Assembly: GCA_964479045.1 (NCBI GenBank)
Contig: CAYZJI010000001.1
Location: 310,001 to 374,000 of the forward strand
Length of the DNA: 64,000 bases
Direction of reading: 5' to 3'
DNA from: 2-02-FULL-47-50 sp964479045
Lineage (GTDB): Bacteria; Pseudomonadota; Gammaproteobacteria; Eutrophobiales; Eutrophobiaceae
The position numbers and the translations under genes were made by a program. This document shows positions 31,293-39,250 of the stretch, piece after piece (positions within the stretch are counted from its first letter, which is position 1; every line of letters begins with the position of its first letter). Under the pieces are notes generated by a model. That model saw only the letters and a list, made by a program, of their open reading frames with translations. It did not search any database and was not told the origin of the DNA.

Positions 31293-31459
31293 GTCAAAGG
31301 GGAGGGAGGGCATCCCGGGGCCAAAGATACCCGGCTGGGGAGACCGGGATTTCAGCTGTTCCGGCCTGCCGGAACAGACAATTTCAAGTGTTAATCCTTG
31401 GAATCCCGGGTCTGGCTTAAGTTCAATTTCTGGTGATTTGCGCTGGTCTTGAACCAGTT

Positions 31460-31673
31460 TTATGCACAATCTGGTCGGCAAGGCAACAAATATGCGGCGA
31501 ATATTTGTTCATTCGCCCTGAAAGCCAGTAAATCACGTGTAATTATATGATTATTAAACATAATTATTGAGTGGTTAAATTTTAACACATTTGTCATATT
31601 GGTAAGAATGATGCTGGAGAGAGTTTACTGTACGCATATCATCCACATACTTATCCACAAAAATTGTGGATAA
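31460..31673. other. DnaA-box cluster (candidate origin or DnaA-binding locus)
   Basis: Perfect matches to the DnaA box TTATNCACA occur at 31460-31468 (plus, TTATGCACA), 31651-31659 (plus, TTATCCACA) and 31665-31673 (minus). A one-mismatch copy, TCATCCACA, is at 31639-31647. The last two perfect boxes form an inverted pair six bases apart. Between the first box and the cluster is a strongly AT-rich tract (about 31535-31600) that could unwind. No dnaA, dnaN, gidA or rpmH gene is in the window, so this may instead be a DnaA-titrating or regulatory site. Confidence 0.5.
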
Positions 31674-31772
31674 AAAACGAACGGTAATTTCAGCAAAGGC
31701 TTATCTTTAAAACTTAGAAACCAGATTAAATAACACAGCTAAATAATATAATTCTGCAGGTGGGGAAAATGC

Positions 31773-33236
31773 TTATTCAATTACCTTGAGCATCATGTCC
31801 GGACGGGGTTCGCCCTCCGGGTACAAGCCATTGATCAGGCGCAATTGGTCCTCCGGGTAGTTTTCCAGCGGTGATGTACGCGCAAGATCTCCAAAACGGG
31901 GGGCATCAGAGGCATAGGATTGTATGGATATATGCAGGGGGCGGGCTTTCAACCGTTCGTTTTCGGTCATGGCATGGAAACTCTGGGCGCTTTCCATGAA
32001 GTGTTGATCATATTGTGCAGCATTGGCCTCATCTTTCGACACGCCAGCCATGATATAGGCCTGATTATTGAAATAAACCACTGTAAACCGGGCCATGCGT
32101 TGACCAAAGCTGGTATTGATTGGTGCCAGTCCGGTATGGGCCTCCAGCCCGTTTATGGATAAGGCGCGATCATTCGCGAGTTTTTTCAGATTTAGACGTG
32201 TGATCATGAATTCACGCGGAGTTACCCGTTTGTTGATGTCTTCCAGCAATAACTGCAGCAGTGCGGCACCGCCAGGCGCGGTAATCAATAGACGATCCGG
32301 ATTATTGGTGACATTCCAGTCACGTGGAAGCTGCAAGGCAAAACCCAGGTCCGGATGATAAAAACTATGGCCTCGTAACACGCCCTCCCGGGCATTGTCG
32401 CCAAATACCATGCCGTTGATTTTTTCGAGATAAATCTCACGGCCGGTAAAGTCAAGGTCGGGATTGTAATAGTCATTCGCATGGCCGATGACTTCCTGCA
32501 ACCGTGTGTCATTGTCCGGATGGGTAGAGAACAGGCCATGATAAACATTTGGTTCACGGCCTTCCGCCTGGGCCAGTTTCGTTTCAAAAGTTTCCTGATT
32601 TTTTAATACCCGGACCACATCCAGCATTGCCCGCGGATCATAGTTGCTGCGAGCGAGGTATTCTGCGCCCAGTTGATCCGCTTGCAGCTCATGATCACGT
32701 CCATAACCCCGCAACAATGCCGTGCCAAACATTTGTACCAGCATATTGCTGGCCTGGGTATTCATGCCGGGGATGAATATGGCGCCAAGCGTTGCGCCGA
32801 TATTGGCAAGCTGGGCGGCGCTGTACTGCCGCACGGAATGCCGGGCCGTGACGTGTCCGATTTCATGTCCCAGCACTGCGGCCAGTTCAGCTTCAGAATT
32901 GAGATAAGTCATGAGCCCGCGCGTGATATAGATATAGCCACCGGGCAGTGCAAAAGCGTTGACATCCTTGCTGTCCAGCACCGTGAAGCGGTAGATGAGA
33001 TCACTGCGATGACTGTTGGCCGCCACTTTTTCGCCAACCTGCTGGACATAAGCCTGCAGTGCAGGGTCATCATAGACGCTGTATTGTTCCAGTACCTGCT
33101 GATTGGTCTGGCGGCCGAGGGCGATCTCCTGTTCTTCGGACATGAGCACCAGATCCTGCTTGCCGGTGACCGGGTTGGTTGCACAGCCTGATATCAGACA
33201 GAAGAGAAGAAATAACGGTAAAAAATATCTGCGCAT
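31773..33236 (-). CDS. M48-family zinc metalloprotease, lipoprotein
   Basis: 487 residues. A lipoprotein signal ends in LISGC (Cys near 18), so it should be anchored to an envelope membrane on the periplasmic side. The catalytic motif HEIGH is in AAVLGHEIGHVTARHSV, and the third ligand Glu is probably in HELQADQLGAEYL. This resembles BepA/YfgC and other periplasmic M48 enzymes that degrade misassembled outer-membrane proteins. The C-terminal half (about 275-480) has no obvious TPR repeats and carries a domain I cannot name, with HSFYHPDLGFALQLP. ATG 33236 is chosen because it gives the standard signal; an upstream in-frame TTG at 33254 would bury it. Confidence 0.92.
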   Translation of the reverse strand: MRRYFLPLFLLFCLISGCATNPVTGKQDLVLMSEEQEIALGRQTNQQVLEQYSVYDDPALQAYVQQVGEKVAANSHRSDLIYRFTVLDSKDVNAFALPGGYIYITRGLMTYLNSEAELAAVLGHEIGHVTARHSVRQYSAAQLANIGATLGAIFIPGMNTQASNMLVQMFGTALLRGYGRDHELQADQLGAEYLARSNYDPRAMLDVVRVLKNQETFETKLAQAEGREPNVYHGLFSTHPDNDTRLQEVIGHANDYYNPDLDFTGREIYLEKINGMVFGDNAREGVLRGHSFYHPDLGFALQLPRDWNVTNNPDRLLITAPGGAALLQLLLEDINKRVTPREFMITRLNLKKLANDRALSINGLEAHTGLAPINTSFGQRMARFTVVYFNNQAYIMAGVSKDEANAAQYDQHFMESAQSFHAMTENERLKARPLHISIQSYASDAPRFGDLARTSPLENYPEDQLRLINGLYPEGEPRPDMMLKVIE

Positions 33237-33277
33237 AAGCAGATCGTAAGACAACCGGCCGGAAAAATCAGTTCCGG

Positions 33278-34108
33278 TTACTGATTTTCTACCGCCAAAT
33301 CTGCCGGATGCCGCACCTGCATCCGCAACTGGCCGTTGGCGTAATAGAGCATACCCCGTGCCGTTACTTTTTTCCCGGCAATGTTTTTGAAAAATCCGGG
33401 ATCAAAATGTGCTACATCTGCCCGCACAATACGCAGTGCCATCCATTCTGTGAGGTTCAGCCAGATCGCCGATTTACTGTCACCCACACGCATGACGGTG
33501 CCAGTTACCATCCGATAACCCAGATCACCGGGGGTCAATGTTTCAGCCGCGTGTGGTTGATACTGTTTGAGTGCCCACAGGCCGATATGATGCTGTTGGG
33601 CAAAGCGGCTGCTGATTTCGTAGCATTCAAGAAAATCGAGATTGGGTGGGATCACCAGTGGCGTGGCGAGACCACGCGTCAGCATCAATGCCTGCAAATT
33701 AGTGCCATCCTTGAGGAACAGATGGGCGAGGGTACGTCCGTAATGATCTTCCGCTTCATCGTCCTGTAACAGCAGGAATTCACGATGTGTTTTGTAGAGA
33801 TCATTCAGGTAATAACGGGCCTGATCAGCACCGATCTGCGATTTTTGTCCATCCCGGCCAATTTCCGGTGTGTTAATACCGATCAGACGGACATGTTCAT
33901 CATTGGAGAGGATGACCGTATCACCGTCGATGACTTTCTTAAGCGTGACTTTTTGTGCAGTTCCTGTGAGTTTGCAGGAAGTATCCTGCACGTATTTCTC
34001 AAGGTCATCGGCTGGTTGGGAATTCACCCACAGAGGGACGGAAAGCAGGCAGCCCAAAATAAAAAAGCGCCCGGTAAGAGCGCTTTTGTAGAAGAAAAAA
34101 CCGGGCAC
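33278..34108 (-). CDS. exported staphylococcal-nuclease-like (SNase) protein
   Basis: 276 residues from GTG 34108. N-terminal hydrophobic signal (FFILGCLLSVPLWVNS), then an SNase domain (about 50-180): KVIDGDTVILSNDEHVRLIGIN with the Asp and Arg typical of thermonucleases, TPEIG, and HYGRTLAHLFL with the second catalytic Arg. The C-terminal part (about 190-276) looks like an OB-fold-like addition. The enzyme would cut DNA or RNA in the periplasm. The start is 12 bases after rpmE and has no evident ribosome site, and codons 8-16 overlap a strong rpmE terminator. A TTG at 34057, beyond the terminator, is an alternative start. Confidence 0.85.
   Translation of the reverse strand: MPGFFFYKSALTGRFFILGCLLSVPLWVNSQPADDLEKYVQDTSCKLTGTAQKVTLKKVIDGDTVILSNDEHVRLIGINTPEIGRDGQKSQIGADQARYYLNDLYKTHREFLLLQDDEAEDHYGRTLAHLFLKDGTNLQALMLTRGLATPLVIPPNLDFLECYEISSRFAQQHHIGLWALKQYQPHAAETLTPGDLGYRMVTGTVMRVGDSKSAIWLNLTEWMALRIVRADVAHFDPGFFKNIAGKKVTARGMLYYANGQLRMQVRHPADLAVENQ
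34057..34087 (-). terminator. intrinsic terminator of rpmE, inside the SNase signal-peptide codons
   Basis: On the minus strand AAAAGCGC (34087-34080) and GCGCTTTT (34070-34063) form an 8-bp stem with a 9-base loop, followed by more T residues (TTATTTT to 34057). It lies 34 bases after the rpmE stop. The same bases are codons of the SNase gene, so transcripts reaching that gene must pass this terminator. Confidence 0.8.
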
Positions 34109-34120
34109 AGTCTTGAGGGC

Positions 34121-34324
34121 TTACTGCATCCCGTACTTACGGCGGAATTTGTCCACGCGTCCGGCAGTGTCCAGCATCTTTTGCTGGCCAGTGTAGAAGG
34201 GGTGGCACTCGGAGCAGACTTCAATATGCAGTTCGCCTTTATGTGTGGAACCTGTTTTAAAGGTGTTGCCACAGCTGCATTTGACCGTAATCTGCTGGTA
34301 GTCAGGATGAATGTCGGTTTTCAT
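34121..34324 (-). CDS. rpmE: 50S ribosomal protein L31
   Basis: 67 residues, the normal length for the zinc-binding (C+) form of L31. It starts MKTDIHPDYQQITVKCSCG, and the four zinc-ligand cysteines are present as CSC near 16-18 and VCSECHPF near 37-40; the zinc-free paralogue lacks these. KFRRKYG near the end is characteristic. The gene is followed by a strong intrinsic terminator. Presence of the C+ form only says nothing about a zinc-free copy elsewhere. Confidence 0.98.
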   Translation of the reverse strand: MKTDIHPDYQQITVKCSCGNTFKTGSTHKGELHIEVCSECHPFYTGQQKMLDTAGRVDKFRRKYGMQ

Positions 34325-34423
34325 GGCGCAAGCCCTAAAATGCTTATGTCTAGGTTAATCAAGGGCTGAGCAGTGTATTCAAATCGATGCCGCTCTGCAA
34401 TTGGAATTTGCCAGGCACGGGAC

Positions 34424-35194
34424 TCAGACAGTCTCAAATTCGGCGATGACCGGGGTATGGTCTGAAGGGCGTTCCAGCTTGCGTGGCGCTTTGTCTATGC
34501 GGCAACTTCGACAACAGGAGGCGAGGGCCTCATTGGCAAGGATGTGGTCTATACGCAGTCCGTGGTTACGGCGGAAAGCTGCCGCACGGTAATCCCACCA
34601 ACTGTAGCTGTTATCCTCCTGAGGATACAACCGGAACGTATCTTTTAGTCCCGCTGCCAGCAGTTTCCGGAACTCGGCCCGTTCCGGTTCACTGACGAGT
34701 ACCGATCCGGCCCAGGCCATGGGATCGTGTACATCCCTGTCCTCCGGGGCGATGTTGAAATCGCCAACCACTGCCAGATACTTTGTCTGCGGCAGCAGAT
34801 CCCGGACGAAGGATTGCAGGTGTGACAGCCAGTCCAGCTTGTAGGCATATTTATCTGAAGCCACTTCGGAACCGTTGGGGACATAAAGATTAAGCAGCGT
34901 TAAATCACCGATGTCGGCACACAACACGCGCCGTTGTGGATCTTCATAATCCGGGAAACCGGTGATAAGGTTTGTGGGCGCGGTACGGCTCAGGATCGCC
35001 ACGCCGTTATAGGTTTTCTGTCCGGAGAATGTGGCGTGGTAGCCCAGTGATTTGAATTCTTCCTGCGGGAAATCGGCATCAGTCAATTTTGTTTCCTGTA
35101 TGGCGAGCACATCCGGTTGTGCATGCTGCAGCCAGTCGAGTACATGTGGCAGACGCACGCGCAGGGAATTCACATTCCAGGTAGCGATTCGCAT
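34424..35194 (-). CDS. xthA: exodeoxyribonuclease III
   Basis: 256 residues, close to the family length. Motifs of the exonuclease III/AP endonuclease fold: MRIATWNVNSLRVRL, LAIQETKLTDADFP with the metal-ligand Glu, NLYVPNG, VVGDFNIAPEDRDVHDP, WWDYRAAAFRRNHGLRIDHIL and the catalytic pair SDHTPVIAEF. It cleaves at abasic sites and removes 3' blocking groups in base excision repair. It sits 18 bases downstream of the SH3/coiled-coil gene and 99 bases ahead of rpmE, all on one strand. Confidence 0.97.
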   Translation of the reverse strand: MRIATWNVNSLRVRLPHVLDWLQHAQPDVLAIQETKLTDADFPQEEFKSLGYHATFSGQKTYNGVAILSRTAPTNLITGFPDYEDPQRRVLCADIGDLTLLNLYVPNGSEVASDKYAYKLDWLSHLQSFVRDLLPQTKYLAVVGDFNIAPEDRDVHDPMAWAGSVLVSEPERAEFRKLLAAGLKDTFRLYPQEDNSYSWWDYRAAAFRRNHGLRIDHILANEALASCCRSCRIDKAPRKLERPSDHTPVIAEFETV

Positions 35195-35212
35195 GAAAGA
35201 GGAAACAGGAAA

Positions 35213-35929
35213 TTAAACGCGGAACCCGCCGTGGCGGCGTCGATTCGACCAATCCATCAAATAAATTCCGGCAAACAAACCGGTCAGAAGGCCAATAGCG
35301 GTAAATATCAGCATCTTGCGCCAGTCGAAGGCTTTCAGATCGATTGCAACCGGCTGCTCAGGGTCTGCTGGCTGTGATTCCATTGCCTCGATACGTTTTT
35401 GCAGTTCGATTTTTTCCTGCAGCAGGGCATCAATCTGCGCCTGCATTTCGCTGTTGCCGGACTTGCCGAGTTTATTGCGCAGTTCCGCCGTCTGGGCCTG
35501 TAATTCACCAACCTTGAGACGTTCTGATTTCAGCAGTTCAGTCAGCCCCTTGTTTTCTTTCAGCAGATCGGCATCCTTGGGATTGTCAGTGCGCGTTGTG
35601 GTGCCGGCAGATTTAAGTGTGTTCAGTTCGCTTTCCAATGTGGAAATTTTGTTTTGTGCCGCCTGTAACTGGGCACGCCCCGGTGCCGTGTCGGCGAGAT
35701 AACGATTATCCACCCAACCGGTGTTGCCACCGGGTTCCCTGACCTGTGACAGCGGCGTATCGCGTTTGATGATTTCAAGTGCCGTGCCGCTGGGTAACAG
35801 CTTCTGGATGGGGCTGTCGACATTCTTCTCCTCATGCAGACCTACCTGTACTTTGTCATCGATGTATACCGTTTCACTCCACGCCGGTACCACTGCGAAC
35901 ATGAACAGGATGGATATGAAAGTTCGCAT
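35213..35929 (-). CDS. SH3-domain and C-terminal membrane-anchor protein (TIGR04211/YgiM type)
   Basis: 238 residues. A signal peptide (about 1-18, ending PAWS) leads to a bacterial SH3 domain (about 19-85; VYIDDKVQVGLHEEKN, PSGTALEIIKRD, GWVDNRYLAD). A coiled coil follows (about 90-190), then a C-terminal transmembrane helix (MLIFTAIGLLTGLFAGIYLMDW) with an arginine-rich end. This plan is that of the SH3-and-anchor family related to E. coli YgiM. Such proteins face the periplasm and may bind peptidoglycan; a precise function is not known. The stop is 18 bases upstream of xthA. Confidence 0.88.
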   Translation of the reverse strand: MRTFISILFMFAVVPAWSETVYIDDKVQVGLHEEKNVDSPIQKLLPSGTALEIIKRDTPLSQVREPGGNTGWVDNRYLADTAPGRAQLQAAQNKISTLESELNTLKSAGTTTRTDNPKDADLLKENKGLTELLKSERLKVGELQAQTAELRNKLGKSGNSEMQAQIDALLQEKIELQKRIEAMESQPADPEQPVAIDLKAFDWRKMLIFTAIGLLTGLFAGIYLMDWSNRRRHGGFRV

Positions 35930-35945
35930 AAGCTGTCCTTTTGAT

Positions 35946-38009
35946 TTATGCCGCGATCCCGCTGTGCCGGAGCAGGGGTTCTATGGAAGGTTCGCGGCCG
36001 CGAAATTCGACGAAGAGATCCATGGGATCACGCGAGCCGCCCTGTTCGAGTATGGTGTGCAGAAAGGCCTTGCCGGTCATCTTGTTGAAAATGCCGGTCT
36101 CCTCAAATTTGGAGAAGGCATCCGCAGACAACACCTCAGCCCATTTGTAGCTGTAATAACCGGCCGCATAGCCGCCGGCAAAAATGTGTGAAAAGCTGTG
36201 CTGGAAGCGGTTGAATTCCGGCGGAATCACCACGGCCACCTGCGCACGGACGGCTTCAATCAATGCCTGTATGTCTACTGGACGATCAACGCGGTACTCA
36301 AGATGCAGACGAAAATCAAAAATTGCAAATTCCAGCTGTCGCACCATCTGCATACCGGTCTGAAACATCTTGCTGGCCTGCAGACGTTCAAAGAGATCTG
36401 CAGGTAAACCAGCGCCGGTCTGGTAATGACGTGCAATCAAATCCAGGGATTCCTTTTCCCAGCACCAGTTTTCCATGAACTGGCTGGGCAGTTCGACCGC
36501 ATCCCATGGCACACCGTTGATCCCGGCTACACCCGGAAAGTCCACCATGGTCAGCATGTGGTGAAGGCCATGACCAAATTCATGAAAGAGCGTGATCACT
36601 TCATTGTGAGTCAATAGTGATGGATCAGAACCGATCGGCGGCGTGAAATTACAGGTCAGATAGGCCACCGGCGTTTGCACCGTTGCCCCGATCTTTTTGC
36701 GCACCCGGCATTCATCCATCCAGGCGCCGCCACGTTTTTGCGGACGTGCGTACAGATCCAGATAGAAACAACCACGCAGGGTGTTGTCAGCATCATAGAT
36801 ATCAAAAAACTGTACATCCGGATGCCAGGTTTCAATATTTGTTCCGGGCAATATGGTCAGATCATAAAGACGATTCACAATCGCAAAGAGACCATTGAGC
36901 ACATGCGGCACCGGAAAATACGGGCGCAGTTCTTCCTGTGAGAGATTAAATTTATGTTGCCGCAGTTTCTCCGAGTAATAGGCCACATCCCATGCCTGTA
37001 ATCTGTCCACGCGGGATAAATTTCTGGCAAAGTTCTGCAATTCCGCGAATTCTGATTGGGCACGGGTTTTGGAGCGGTCAGCGAGATCGTTCAGGAAAGT
37101 CATGACCTGCTCTGGCGACTTGGCCATTTTCCGCGCCAGAGAATAATGAGCGAAGGAGGCGAACTCCAGCAGTTCAGCCAGTTGCTGACGCAGCGCGAGT
37201 ATTTCGCGCATGATGTCTGAATTGTCCCATTGCGGCTGGCCCTGTTCCGAAGCACGGGTGACATAGGCCGTGTACATTTCCCGGCGCAGTTCCATGTTGT
37301 CCGCATACTGGAGTACAGGCATGTATGAAGGGAAATCGAGGGTGAACACCCAGCCCTCCAGTCCCTCACGCTGTGCTGTCTGGGCGGCCAGCGACAGTGC
37401 AGATTCCGGCAACCCGGCAAGCAGGGATTTATCCGTGATATGTTTCTTCCAGGCATGGGTAGCATCCAGCAGATTTTCCTCAAAACGTGTTTGCAGTTTC
37501 GAGAGTTGTTGCTGGATTTCCTTGAAGCGTTGCCGTGATTCCTGGTCCAGCGCAATACCGGACAGGCGAAAATCCCTCAGGGCATGATCAATGATCTTGC
37601 GTTGGGCAGAGGAAAGACGCGGGTATTCTTCACTATCGGCGATATGTTGATAGGCGTGGAAGAGATCTTCATTCTGGCCCATGTCCGTTGCATAGTCAGA
37701 AAGTTTGGGCAGACAGTTGTTATACGCCAGGCGCAAGGCCTCATTGTCGGCGACGGAGTGCAGGTGGCTGGCCGGAGACCAGGCCCGGTTCAGCCGATCA
37801 TCCAGTTCTTCCAGTGGCTGCAGGGTATTGTCCCAGCGGTATTCCCGGTTTTGTTCAAGTAATGCTGCGATCCGTTCGCGATTGTCCTGCAGCAGATAAT
37901 CAATGGCCGGCTCGATATGCTCGGGTTTGATCCGGCCGAATGCGGGCAGGGCTTCCTGAGCCAGCAACGGATTATCAGTAATCGGGGTTATTTTAACGGG
38001 TGCTGCCAT
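35946..38009 (-). CDS. prlC: oligopeptidase A (M3 metallopeptidase)
   Basis: 687 residues, the length of E. coli PrlC (680). The zinc motif is HEFGHGLHHM in LFHEFGHGLHHML, with the third ligand Glu in WDAVELPSQFMENW. YFDIYDADNTLRGCFYLDLYARPQKRGGAW, read in two parts, is the typical lead into the active site. It degrades short cytosolic peptides, including cleaved signal peptides. No signal peptide. It is the first gene of a minus-strand run that continues through the SH3 protein and xthA. The iron transporter diverges from it, so 38010-38213 should hold two promoters. Confidence 0.97.
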   Translation of the reverse strand: MAAPVKITPITDNPLLAQEALPAFGRIKPEHIEPAIDYLLQDNRERIAALLEQNREYRWDNTLQPLEELDDRLNRAWSPASHLHSVADNEALRLAYNNCLPKLSDYATDMGQNEDLFHAYQHIADSEEYPRLSSAQRKIIDHALRDFRLSGIALDQESRQRFKEIQQQLSKLQTRFEENLLDATHAWKKHITDKSLLAGLPESALSLAAQTAQREGLEGWVFTLDFPSYMPVLQYADNMELRREMYTAYVTRASEQGQPQWDNSDIMREILALRQQLAELLEFASFAHYSLARKMAKSPEQVMTFLNDLADRSKTRAQSEFAELQNFARNLSRVDRLQAWDVAYYSEKLRQHKFNLSQEELRPYFPVPHVLNGLFAIVNRLYDLTILPGTNIETWHPDVQFFDIYDADNTLRGCFYLDLYARPQKRGGAWMDECRVRKKIGATVQTPVAYLTCNFTPPIGSDPSLLTHNEVITLFHEFGHGLHHMLTMVDFPGVAGINGVPWDAVELPSQFMENWCWEKESLDLIARHYQTGAGLPADLFERLQASKMFQTGMQMVRQLEFAIFDFRLHLEYRVDRPVDIQALIEAVRAQVAVVIPPEFNRFQHSFSHIFAGGYAAGYYSYKWAEVLSADAFSKFEETGIFNKMTGKAFLHTILEQGGSRDPMDLFVEFRGREPSIEPLLRHSGIAA

Positions 38010-38159
38010 AATCTTTAATTGGTTAGTCCTGGGCCAGAAACCGGCTCACAGGCCATTATACGGCCAATTTTGCCGCGGACGAGCATACCACGGTCAATCG
38101 AATACCAGCCCAGAATCAATATGCTATAGAAAAATCCGGCATCAACCACTCAACATTTA

Positions 38160-38186
38160 TGGAATAATTCTCATTTATATTTATGA
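38160..38186 (+). promoter_or_regulatory. possible Fur box before the iron transporter
   Basis: On the minus strand the bases read AATGAGAATTATTCC, matching one full half and the start of the second half of the usual Fur palindrome built on TGAGAAT-ATTCTCA. It lies about 35-50 bases before the fbpA-like ATG, next to a TATGATAG that may be the -10 element. Repression by Fur in iron-rich conditions would fit the operon. Imperfect and judged by eye. Confidence 0.5.
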
Positions 38187-38213
38187 TAGACTGCCCCAAA
38201 AGGAAACGTCACG

Positions 38214-39233
38214 ATGAATGTAAAAAAAATATTAATGGCTGGCAGCCTGCTATTGCCGGGTCTGTGCGGGATGGTGCAGGCCACGGAAGTGAATATCTAT
38301 TCCGATCGCAAGGAAGAACTGATCAAACCCCTGCTGGATCGGTTTACTGAAAACAGCGGTATTGAAGTCAATCTGGTCACCGGTGAAGGTGATGCGCTGA
38401 TCAAACGCCTGGAAATCGAGGGTAAACACAGCCCGGCGGACATCCTGATCACCACGGATGTGGCGCGTTTGTATCGCGCCAAAAGTCTGGGCCTGTTCCA
38501 ATCAGTGACTTCTGAAGTTTTGAATAATGCCATACCGGCACAGTATCGTGATCATGAGGGAACATGGTACGGTCTCTCCCTGCGTTCTCGTGTCATCGTT
38601 TATGCACGCGATCGACTGCAAGCAGCACAACTCTCTACTTATGAAGCGCTGGCCGGGCCGGAATGGAAAGGCAAGGTGTGTGTGCGTTCTTCGTCCAATG
38701 CCTACAATCAGTCCCTTGTTGCCAGCCTGATTGCCCATCATGGCGTGGATAAAACCGAAAACTGGGCACGCGGTCTGGTCGCCAATTTTGCCCGGCCGCC
38801 ACAGGGTGGCGATCGTGAACAGATCAAGGCGGTCGCGGTTGGTGAATGTGATATTGCGCTGGTGAATACCTATTACCTGGGTGGCATGTTGCAATCACAG
38901 GATCCGGCAGAGCGCACAGCGGCGGAAAAAGTGGCCTTGTTCTGGCCGAACCAGAATGATCATGGCGCACATTTTAATGTCAGTGGTGCCGGTGTAACCC
39001 GTTCCGCCCTGCATAAAGAAGCGGCCGTGCAATTACTGGAATTTCTTACCAGTGATGAAGCGCAACACTGGTATGCAGAAAAGAATTTTGAATTTCCGGT
39101 CAAGCCCGGTATTGCCGCGAGTGCGCTCCTGTCCGGATGGGGCGATTATGTTGCCGATGCCATCAGTCTTGATCAGCTGGGGCAACATCACTCGGAAGCG
39201 GTATTGTTGATGGATCGTGCCGGCTGGAAGTAA
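38214..39233 (+). CDS. fbpA: Fe(III) ABC transporter, periplasmic substrate-binding protein
   Basis: 339 residues. Signal peptide about 1-23 (LLLPGLCGMVQA). Then EVNIYSDRKEELIKPLLDRF, the usual start of ferric-binding proteins, and WYGLSLRSRVIVYARD. NTYYLGGML carries the adjacent tyrosines that bind iron in FbpA/FutA proteins. It captures ferric ion in the periplasm for the permease that follows. Ribosome site AAAGGAAA sits about eight bases before the ATG, and a Fur-box-like element lies upstream. The permease gene begins 17 bases after the stop. Confidence 0.93.
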   Translation: MNVKKILMAGSLLLPGLCGMVQATEVNIYSDRKEELIKPLLDRFTENSGIEVNLVTGEGDALIKRLEIEGKHSPADILITTDVARLYRAKSLGLFQSVTSEVLNNAIPAQYRDHEGTWYGLSLRSRVIVYARDRLQAAQLSTYEALAGPEWKGKVCVRSSSNAYNQSLVASLIAHHGVDKTENWARGLVANFARPPQGGDREQIKAVAVGECDIALVNTYYLGGMLQSQDPAERTAAEKVALFWPNQNDHGAHFNVSGAGVTRSALHKEAAVQLLEFLTSDEAQHWYAEKNFEFPVKPGIAASALLSGWGDYVADAISLDQLGQHHSEAVLLMDRAGWK

Positions 39234-39250
39234 AAACTGATCACCAGACC

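Larger units (their letters stand above)
31242..31772 (+). other. 531-bp intergenic region: GC-rich palindromes, DnaA boxes, AT-rich tract
   Basis: There is no credible gene. The left part (31280-31420) is GC-rich with several palindromes: AGCCCCGGGGCT at 31281-31292, and a 9-bp stem with CCTG loop at 31356-31377. The right part is AT-rich (about 31530-31600 and 31690-31755) and contains DnaA-box sequences. In E. coli and Pseudomonas the engB flank also encodes a small RNA (Spot 42, ErsA) next to polA; polA is not here. Confidence 0.6.
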
